Below are positions 1 to 5,107 of a stretch of 8,611 nucleotides of DNA, piece after piece. The notes under the pieces were generated by a model, which saw nothing but the letters and a program-made list of their open reading frames with translations, made no database searches and was not told where the DNA came from. The position numbers and the translations under genes were made by a program. Source of the stretch: Fusobacterium sp. (GTDB lineage: Bacteria; Fusobacteriota; Fusobacteriia; Fusobacteriales; Fusobacteriaceae); NCBI GenBank assembly GCA_020024855.1, contig JAHHTB010000075.1, forward strand, positions 1 through 8,611. The letters are read 5' to 3'. Numbering within the stretch: position 1 is the first letter of the stretch; each line of letters begins with the position of its first letter.

Positions 1-47
1 TTATACTATTTTATAAAAATAAAAAAGTTTTTTTAATATTACTACAT

Positions 48-84
48 AAAAAGAGATATAAAGTATAATTCTTTACATCTCTTT
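48..84 (-). terminator. Rho-independent terminator after the rhodanese-CstR gene
   Basis: Positions 50-63 pair with 71-84 (14 positions, one A-C mismatch at 58/76) around a 7-nt loop. Read on the minus strand, the second arm runs into a short T tract (CTCTTTTTATG). The hairpin begins 8 nt past the stop codon of the gene ending at 93, so it closes the sulfur operon. The stem is AT-rich with only four G-C pairs, normal for such a genome. Confidence 0.7.
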
Positions 85-92
85 CTTAAATT

Positions 93-698
93 TTATTTCA
101 TCAATTTTTTCAAATATTTAAAAAAATCTTTTTTAGTTTCTGGAGTTATTATACAAGCATTTGAAAACATCTCCATTATTTCTTGATTAACACTATTAAG
201 TGCAGATTTTACTGCTAATGATTGGTTTAATATATCTCCACAATATTCCCCATCAAGAAGCATTTTCTTCATACCTCTTATCTGTCCCTCAATCTTATTA
301 AGTCTTGTAATAATACTTTTTCTTGCCTCAATAATTTCTTCATCATCAAGTTTTGATACAACAGAAATAAGACTTTTATCTTTTTGCCATGCTTTTAATC
401 CACCAGCCATTTCATAAACTTTATTAAATCCAAGTTCTATCATAAGTTCACATGCAAATTTACTAACACGACCAACACTACAATAAACAAGATAAGTTTT
501 CTCTTTATCATATTTTTGTATTTCTCTTTTAAAAATACGAGGTTTTAAAAAATCTAAAGAGATTGCATTTTCAAGTTTCCCCTCATATGTAAACTCCATC
601 TCTGTTCTTGCATCTATTATTACAAGATTTTTTTCATTATCAATTAAGTTTTTTGCCTCTTGAGGTGTTATTGTTAAATATTTTTTTTCATTTTCCAT
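93..698 (-). CDS. Rhodanese-CsoR/CstR fusion, probable persulfide-sensing repressor
   Basis: This 201-residue protein joins two domains. Residues 8-108 are a rhodanese (sulfurtransferase) domain with an IIDAR strand near 27-31, the active-site loop CSVGRVS at 73-79 (catalytic Cys73) and the closing GGLKAW at 99-104. Residues 122-201 are a CsoR-superfamily (DUF156) helical DNA-binding domain with RLNKIEGQIRGM at 132-143 and EYCGDIL at 151-157. CsoR copper sensors use Cys-His-Cys; here Cys153 and Cys182 are kept, but the position four residues before Cys182 is Phe178, not His. That Cys-Cys, no-His pattern is the one seen in CstR persulfide sensors. The gene lies 24 nt after the CoA-disulfide reductase/rhodanese gene and is surely co-transcribed. 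Its ribosome site (AAAGGGA) is weak, fitting a regulator made at low level. Domain calls are firm; persulfide sensing, autoregulation and intramolecular sulfur transfer are inferences. Confidence 0.88.
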   Translation of the reverse strand: MENEKKYLTITPQEAKNLIDNEKNLVIIDARTEMEFTYEGKLENAISLDFLKPRIFKREIQKYDKEKTYLVYCSVGRVSKFACELMIELGFNKVYEMAGGLKAWQKDKSLISVVSKLDDEEIIEARKSIITRLNKIEGQIRGMKKMLLDGEYCGDILNQSLAVKSALNSVNQEIMEMFSNACIITPETKKDFFKYLKKLMK

Positions 699-722
699 AA
701 AATTTCCCTTTAACTTTTATTT

Positions 723-2417
723 CTAAAATGAATAGCTTGTTAATATAGGTTTTCTATTTTGAGTTTTATCATTGAAATATTCAAATAGAGTGATTGAAAC
801 AAATCCACCTGTTACATTATATACTTCTTTAAACCCAAGATGTTTTAATAGAAGACAAACATTATAACTTCTTTGTCCACCTTTACATTGAATATATAGA
901 GGTCTATCAGTAGGAATTTCATTTATTCTTTGTCTTATTTCACTCATTGGAATATTTACTGCTGTGTTTAAATGTCCTATTTCATATTCATTTTTTTCTC
1001 TTACATCAATAATACAAGCTCCACTTTCAACTAATTCTCTAACTTGTGAAAAGTGTACTTGTTTATAGTCATCACCTAAAAGATTTGATGAAATGTATCC
1101 AGCAAAGTTTACAATATCTTTTGCTGTTCCAAATGGAGGAGCATAACATAACTCTAAATCTTTAAGATCTTCTATTGTTCCACCAAATTTAATAACTGTT
1201 GCTATTACATCTATTCTTTTTGCAACTTCTCCTTTTCCTATTGCTTGAGCTCCTAAAACTCTTCCAGTAGGAACTTCATAGATAAGTTTAAAGTGAACAG
1301 GTCTTGATTCAGGCATAAGTCCAACTCTATCAGAAAGCATAAATTCTGCTGTTTCATAATTTAAACTTAATTTTCTATCTTTTATAATTGATTCAGTAAG
1401 TCCTGTTGAAGCTCCGTTATAATCAAATACTTTTATAACTGATGAACCTATAAATCCTCTATTATTTACTTTCATTCCATTTATATGGTCAGCAACTGCT
1501 CTTGCTTGTTTTTGAGCTGGTCCTGCAAGTGAAAGTTTGAAATAATCATTAAATAATGCATTATAAACTTCAATTCCATCTCCAACTGCATAGATGTCAT
1601 TATCATTTGTCATATAATTTTGATTTACTTTTATTGCACCTGTTTTTCCTAATTCAATTCCAGCTTTAACTGCAAGTTCTGTTTCAGGAAGAACACCTAT
1701 TGCAAGAACCACTGCTTCTGCTTCAATTCTTTTTCCTGATTCAAGGATTACAGTATTTTTTTCAAATCCATTTACCTTATCTCCAACTATTAAGTTTACA
1801 CCTTTATCATATATTTCTTTATGTAAAATTTGAACCATATCATAGTCAAATGTTTTCATAATTTGGTTAGCTGCTTCTACAAGAGTTACATTATATCCAG
1901 CTTCTCTAAGATTTTCTACAACTTCAACTCCTATAAATCCTCCACCAATAACTGTTACATTTTTAGATTCTATTCCTTTTACAAAATTATTTAATCTATC
2001 TATATCAACAACGTTTCTTACTGTGAAAGTATTTACATTTTCAATTCCAGGAATTTTTGGAACAATAGGTTTTGCTCCCATAGATAAAATAAGTTTATCG
2101 TAATTTTCTGTATACTCCTCCCCAGTAATAACATTTTTAACTGTTACTTCTTTTTTAGCTCTATCTATATTTACAACTTCATTATTTGTTCTTGCTTCTA
2201 TTTTATATTGAGCTGCAAATTTTTCAGGAGACATAAGTACAAGATTACTTGCTTCCTTAATTACTCCACTTAAATGATATGGTAAACAACAATTTGAGAA
2301 AGACACATGAGGTCCTCTTTCAAACATTATTATTCTATCCTCTTCACTATGTCTTCTAAGTCTTGCTGCTGCTGAAGCTCCTCCTGCAACACCACCGATT
2401 ATAAGTATTTTTTTCAT
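723..2417 (-). CDS. CoA-disulfide / CoA-persulfide reductase with C-terminal rhodanese domain (CoADR-RHD)
   Basis: A 564-residue flavoenzyme of the pyridine nucleotide-disulfide oxidoreductase family, CoADR-RHD subgroup. The N-terminal FAD-binding motif is IGGVAGGASAAARL (7-20). The redox-active region is SFSNCCLPYHLSG (39-51), with Cys43 at the single catalytic cysteine position. The NAD(P)H-binding motif is GGGFIGVE (158-165), the second FAD motif AVGDG (277-281), and the dimerisation domain ends with the CoADR signature YAPPFGTAKD (425-434). Residues about 455-545 are a rhodanese domain with active-site loop CKGGQRS (511-517, Cys511). Family members reduce CoA disulfide, CoA persulfide or polysulfide with NAD(P)H in the cytoplasm; the rhodanese can pass sulfane sulfur to the flavin half. 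Oddity: Cys44 follows Cys43 where many relatives have Gly. It has a strong AGGAGG site and its own promoter with a candidate operator. Exact physiological substrate is not decidable from sequence. Confidence 0.93.
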   Translation of the reverse strand: MKKILIIGGVAGGASAAARLRRHSEEDRIIMFERGPHVSFSNCCLPYHLSGVIKEASNLVLMSPEKFAAQYKIEARTNNEVVNIDRAKKEVTVKNVITGEEYTENYDKLILSMGAKPIVPKIPGIENVNTFTVRNVVDIDRLNNFVKGIESKNVTVIGGGFIGVEVVENLREAGYNVTLVEAANQIMKTFDYDMVQILHKEIYDKGVNLIVGDKVNGFEKNTVILESGKRIEAEAVVLAIGVLPETELAVKAGIELGKTGAIKVNQNYMTNDNDIYAVGDGIEVYNALFNDYFKLSLAGPAQKQARAVADHINGMKVNNRGFIGSSVIKVFDYNGASTGLTESIIKDRKLSLNYETAEFMLSDRVGLMPESRPVHFKLIYEVPTGRVLGAQAIGKGEVAKRIDVIATVIKFGGTIEDLKDLELCYAPPFGTAKDIVNFAGYISSNLLGDDYKQVHFSQVRELVESGACIIDVREKNEYEIGHLNTAVNIPMSEIRQRINEIPTDRPLYIQCKGGQRSYNVCLLLKHLGFKEVYNVTGGFVSITLFEYFNDKTQNRKPILTSYSF

Positions 2418-2458
2418 AAAATATCCTCCTGATTTTATTTCTTTAGATAATTTTTCTT

Positions 2459-2477
2459 TATACCTATACCCAGTATA
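2459..2477 (-). promoter_or_regulatory. Candidate operator for the CstR-like repressor, overlapping the -10 box
   Basis: Minus-strand sequence TATACTGGGTATAGGTATA contains a perfect inverted repeat, TATAC/GTATA with a 3-bp centre (2465-2477), plus an additional GGTATA half-site directly after it (2464-2459). ATAC/GTAT half-sites flanking a G/C run are the general form of CsoR/RcnR/FrmR/CstR-family operators. The repeat covers the -10 box and probable start site, so binding would block RNA polymerase, and the presumed repressor is encoded by the second gene of this operon. The G run is short (3), so the family match is only partial. Confidence 0.5.
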
Positions 2478-2500
2478 TCAATTTATATTTTTCACGTCAA
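2472..2500 (-). promoter_or_regulatory. Sigma70-type promoter of the CoADR-RHD / rhodanese-CstR operon
   Basis: On the minus strand a -35 box TTGACG (2500-2495) is followed by an exact 17-nt spacer and a -10 box TATACT (2477-2472). The -35 box lies 2 nt past the stop codon of the upstream HAD gene, and no hairpin separates the two genes, so read-through from the HAD gene is also possible. Transcription should start near 2465, giving a leader of about 50 nt before the ATG at 2417. Confidence 0.72.
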
Positions 2501-2502
2501 TC

Positions 2503-3306
2503 TTATTTAAAAATTTTTTCCAAATAATGTGCTTCAGCATCTTCTGAAGATGTTCCTATCACTTCATAATCAGGAAGAAATGCTTTTAATTTATCACTTG
2601 CATTTCCCATTATTATTCCTTTTCCAACTACTTGAAGCATCTCTTTATCATTAAGTCCATCACCAAAAGCTATTGCCTCTTCTGGTAATATTCCCTCTTT
2701 TTCTAAAATTTCTAATACAGCATTTCCCTTTGTAGCTTCCTTTACCATAACTTCTAAGCAATTATCTAATGAAGCTGTAATATCTAGTTTTTCACAAAAT
2801 TCTTTATCTGATTTTATTATTTTTTCTAATTCTTCAAGCTCTTTTATATTATTACTTATATAAAAAATTTTTGAAATCTCTTTTCCTCTTAATTCTTCAA
2901 AATCTATTACTTCAGCTCTAAAACCTGATTCAACATGATACTCTTCAAATTCTGAAATATATTTTTCTGTGAACCAGTTATTTCCTAAATATACCCCCCT
3001 TACTGTATCAGAAGGAACTTTTATATCTAAAAGTCTTTCTGTTAATTCTTTAGATATATTATGAGAGATTATCTCTTTATTATCATTGTCATGTACTTTT
3101 GACCCATTTGCTGAAACAAGATATGAATCTGCCCCAAGTTGATTTTTAAAACAAAGAGCATCTATATGATGTCTTCCTGTTGCTATAATAAATTTTACTC
3201 CCTGTCCTATTATATTTTTTATAACATTTTTTGTATATTCTGATATTTTATGTTCTCCATTTAAAAGAGTTCCATCTAAATCAGAAATTACAGCTTTATA
3301 TTTCAT
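2503..3306 (-). CDS. Cof-type HAD-IIB sugar-phosphate/nucleotide phosphatase family protein
   Basis: A 267-residue haloacid dehalogenase hydrolase of the Cof subfamily (IIB cap), the usual length. Motif I is DLDGT at 9-13, with nucleophile Asp9 and acid/base Asp11. Motif II is ATGR at 42-45 (Thr43). The motif III lysine is Lys193 in ATKGNA. Motif IV is FGDGLND at 214-220, with Mg2+-binding Asp216 and Asp220. The cap occupies roughly residues 85-185. These soluble enzymes remove phosphate from small phosphorylated metabolites and are promiscuous, so the substrate cannot be named. The ATG at 3306 has AGGAGGG seven nt upstream (3312-3318). The downstream sulfur operon begins almost at its stop codon, but no functional link is evident beyond possible read-through. 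Confidence 0.9.
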   Translation of the reverse strand: MKYKAVISDLDGTLLNGEHKISEYTKNVIKNIIGQGVKFIIATGRHHIDALCFKNQLGADSYLVSANGSKVHDNDNKEIISHNISKELTERLLDIKVPSDTVRGVYLGNNWFTEKYISEFEEYHVESGFRAEVIDFEELRGKEISKIFYISNNIKELEELEKIIKSDKEFCEKLDITASLDNCLEVMVKEATKGNAVLEILEKEGILPEEAIAFGDGLNDKEMLQVVGKGIIMGNASDKLKAFLPDYEVIGTSSEDAEAHYLEKIFK

Positions 3307-3342
3307 TAATATCCCTCCTAGTCAATAATAATCTGCCTTTAT

Positions 3343-3348
3343 ATTATA
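3343..3348 (-). promoter_or_regulatory. Probable -10 box of the HAD phosphatase gene
   Basis: Minus-strand TATAAT lies 37 nt before the ATG at 3306, at a sensible distance for a short leader. The best -35 candidate (TTATAA at 3370-3365, 16-nt spacer) matches consensus poorly, so this would be a weaker promoter than the others here. In such AT-rich DNA a lone TATAAT can be chance. Confidence 0.4.
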
Positions 3349-3395
3349 TCATAAATATTATTTGTTATAATATTTATATTTTTTAAAAAATTTTA

Positions 3396-3424
3396 TTGAC
3401 TTTTTTTTTATTTTAAGATATAAT
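3396..3424 (+). promoter_or_regulatory. Promoter of tRNA-Gln
   Basis: TTGACT (3396-3401), an exact 17-nt spacer and a perfect TATAAT (3419-3424). Transcription should start near 3431, about 17 nt before the mature tRNA 5' end, leaving a short leader for RNase P removal. It is divergent from the HAD gene promoter. Confidence 0.8.
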
Positions 3425-3447
3425 AATTTTTGTCAGTAAAAATATGT

Positions 3448-3522
3448 TGGGGCGTCGCCAAGCGGTAAGGCAACGGACTTTGACTCCGTTATGCGTTGGT
3501 TCGAATCCAGCCGCCCCAGCCA
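3448..3522 (+). tRNA. tRNA-Gln (anticodon TTG), CCA encoded
   Basis: A complete cloverleaf folds by hand. The acceptor stem is TGGGGCG (3448-3454) with CGCCCCA (3512-3518), discriminator G3519 and genome-encoded CCA (3520-3522). The D arm is GCC (3457-3459)/GGC (3469-3471). The anticodon stem is ACGGA (3473-3477)/TCCGT (3485-3489), with loop CTTTGAC giving anticodon TTG (3480-3482), which reads CAA and by wobble CAG. The variable loop is 5 nt, and the T arm GTTGG/CCAGC has one G-U pair around TTCGAAT. The U1-A72 end pair and the TCGCCAAGCGGTAAGGC D-arm region are typical of bacterial glutamine tRNAs. It stands alone with its own promoter and terminator, facing the CofE-like gene. Confidence 0.97.
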
Positions 3523-3539
3523 TTATTTGATGATTCAAC

Positions 3540-3561
3540 AACACCTTGTGGTGTTTTTTTT
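3540..3561 (+). terminator. Rho-independent terminator of tRNA-Gln
   Basis: Stem AACACC (3540-3545) with GGTGTT (3550-3555), loop TTGT, running directly into an unbroken T tract to 3561. It starts 18 nt after the CCA end, so the transcript is a single-tRNA unit. Confidence 0.9.
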
Positions 3562-3593
3562 ATGGTTCATAATAAAATTTTTATAAATCTCAG

Positions 3594-3627
3594 AAAAAGA
3601 AAAATACTTAACTGTATTTTTCTTTTT
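3594..3627. terminator. Possible bidirectional terminator hairpin between convergent units
   Basis: Positions 3594-3607 pair perfectly with 3614-3627 (14 bp, extendable by one G-T pair) around loop TTAACT. One arm is purine-rich and the other T-rich, so either strand ends in a T-rich arm. It lies between the tRNA terminator and the CofE-like gene's terminator and may act as a backup for both directions. The stem has only two G-C pairs, so it is weak. Confidence 0.45.
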
Positions 3628-3680
3628 TCATATATAAAAATATATATAATTTTTACTTAATTTAATATTTTAGAATACAA

Positions 3681-3710
3681 AAAAGAGAAAGATAAAAATC
3701 TTTCTCTTTT
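3681..3710 (-). terminator. Rho-independent terminator of the CofE-like gene
   Basis: A perfect 13-bp inverted repeat (3681-3693 with 3698-3710) around a 4-nt loop. Read on the minus strand the stem ends in TCTCTTTTTTG, providing the T tract. It starts 9 nt after the stop codon at 3720. Confidence 0.8.
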
Positions 3711-3719
3711 AATTTATAT

Positions 3720-4913
3720 TTAGTCATCAATATAGTTATCAAAGTAACCTTGAATTAAAATAATAGGAGTTCCTTTATCTCCACTTCCTGATGTAAGATC
3801 ACATAATGAACCTATAAGGTCTGTTAATCTTCTTGGAGTTGTTCCTTGAGTTATCATTTGTCCTTTAAGATCAGAATCTTTACTTCTTATTGCTTCAGCA
3901 ACAGCTTTATTTAACTCTTCACCTTTTAATCCAGCTAAATCATTATCTGCAAGATATTTTAATTTAATTTCGTTAGGAGTTCCTTCTAATCCATCTGTAT
4001 ATCCTGGAGATACAACAGGGTCAGCAAGTTCCCAAATTTTTCCTACTGGATCTTTGAAAGCTCCATCTCCATAAACCATAACTTCCATATCTTTTCCAGT
4101 TTTTTCTTTTAACATTTTTTGAACTCTATCAACAATCTCTTTACAATTACGTGGGAATAGTTTTACTGAATCTTCAGTAGCTTTATTAGAACCAAGAAGT
4201 CCATAATCTTCATTACATCCACTTCCATTTATTGAAGTTCTCATGATTTCGTCCATTCCAAATACTATTTTAGCTCCAGCATTTCTTAATAGTTTTTTAG
4301 TTCTTACACGAGTGTGAATATCACAATTTAAAACACAATCAGTATATTTTAAGATAGCTGTAGGATTGTTAGCAAATATTACTTCAACCTCTGCTCCTTG
4401 CTCTCTTATTAATTGAGAATAGTACTCAATATAGTTTACTCCTGTAAATACATGAACTGGATTTCCAAATTTTTCTGTAAATTCAGCTTCTGTTAATACA
4501 TCACTCCATGGATTTACTCCCTTTTCATCAAGTAAATCATAATCTATAAAGTGGTTTCCAACTTCATCTGAAGGGTAGCTAAACATTAAAACAATTTTCT
4601 TAGCTCCTCTTGCAATACCTTTTAAACATACAGAAAATCTATTACGGCTTAGTATTGGGAATATTACACCAACTGTGTTATCTCCATATTTAACTTTAAC
4701 ATCTGTAGCTATATCATCTATAGAAGCATAGTTCCCTTGAGCTCTTGCAACAATAGATTCAGTCATTGCAACAATATCTCTGTTTCTTAAAACAATATTA
4801 TCACTTTCAGCAGCTGCTAATACAGCATCTACTACGAAATTCGCTATATCATCACCTTGATGAATGATTGGTGCACGAAGTCCTCTTGAAATAGTTCCAA
4901 CTAATCTTCCCAT
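3720..4913 (-). CDS. CofE-like (F420-0:L-glutamate ligase family) protein of unknown substrate
   Basis: A 397-residue cytoplasmic protein that I recognise as the CofE-related (F420_ligase domain) family widespread in Clostridia and Fusobacteria. CofE itself adds gamma-linked glutamate to F420-0 using GTP. Conserved stretches are TESIVARAQGNYA (51-63), FPILSRNRF (85-93), LLGSNKATED (239-248), YGDGAFKDPVGKIWELADP (281-299) and GTTPRRLTDLIGSL (357-370), followed by GSGDKGTP (376-383). The start is placed at the ATG at 4913. An in-frame ATG at 4934 would add seven residues (MCQRRKN), but the AAAGGAG at 4927-4921 lies inside that extension, seven nt before the 4913 ATG, and the family normally begins MxRxVGTxSRG. 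The gene is monocistronic, with a perfect consensus promoter and a strong terminator. No other F420 biosynthesis gene is nearby, so F420 ligation is doubtful; gamma-glutamylation of another substrate (for example a folate) is an inference. Confidence 0.82.
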   Translation of the reverse strand: MGRLVGTISRGLRAPIIHQGDDIANFVVDAVLAAAESDNIVLRNRDIVAMTESIVARAQGNYASIDDIATDVKVKYGDNTVGVIFPILSRNRFSVCLKGIARGAKKIVLMFSYPSDEVGNHFIDYDLLDEKGVNPWSDVLTEAEFTEKFGNPVHVFTGVNYIEYYSQLIREQGAEVEVIFANNPTAILKYTDCVLNCDIHTRVRTKKLLRNAGAKIVFGMDEIMRTSINGSGCNEDYGLLGSNKATEDSVKLFPRNCKEIVDRVQKMLKEKTGKDMEVMVYGDGAFKDPVGKIWELADPVVSPGYTDGLEGTPNEIKLKYLADNDLAGLKGEELNKAVAEAIRSKDSDLKGQMITQGTTPRRLTDLIGSLCDLTSGSGDKGTPIILIQGYFDNYIDD

Positions 4914-4920
4914 ATTTTTT

Positions 4921-4927
4921 CTCCTTT
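4921..4927 (-). promoter_or_regulatory. Ribosome binding site that decides the CofE-like start
   Basis: Minus-strand AAAGGAG sits seven nt before the ATG at 4913. Nothing comparable precedes the alternative in-frame ATG at 4934. Confidence 0.8.
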
Positions 4928-4954
4928 GACACAAAATTTATCTTTTAACGTTTA

Positions 4955-4983
4955 ATTATAATATTTTTTTACTTATTTGTCAA
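4955..4983 (-). promoter_or_regulatory. Perfect consensus promoter of the CofE-like gene
   Basis: Minus-strand TTGACA (4983-4978), 17-nt spacer, TATAAT (4960-4955): every consensus base and the ideal spacing. Start should be near 4948, giving a leader of about 35 nt. This predicts strong, largely constitutive expression; no obvious operator repeat overlaps it. Confidence 0.88.
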
Positions 4984-5070
4984 CTTTTAATAATACTGAA
5001 AATATATTCTTTTCTTTATATTTTTAGTGTATCATTTTTACATCTTAATGTCTAAAATTATTTTAATATA

Positions 5071-5098
5071 AAATACCCTGCAATTATACAGGGTATTT
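5071..5098 (-). terminator. Terminator of the lspA-glyQ-glyS cluster
   Basis: A perfect 10-bp stem (AAATACCCTG at 5071-5080 with CAGGGTATTT at 5089-5098) around an 8-nt loop, 9 nt past the glyS stop codon. On the minus strand the stem ends GGGTATTTTATATT, a short T-rich tail. It separates glyS from the promoter of the next gene. Confidence 0.8.
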
Positions 5099-5107
5099 AA
5101 AAAGTTA

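Noticed and set aside
1..47. AT-rich edge sequence that could hold a promoter or gene
   Set aside because: Only A/T runs are visible; there is no convincing -35/-10 pair, ribosome site or open frame.
93..698. Copper-sensing CsoR annotation for the repressor domain
   Set aside because: The His ligand four residues before the second Cys is replaced by Phe178, and no copper ATPase or copper chaperone gene is nearby.
4914..4934. Seven-residue N-terminal extension (MCQRRKN) of the CofE-like protein
   Set aside because: The ribosome binding site of the downstream ATG lies within this stretch, and the extension does not fit the family N-terminus.
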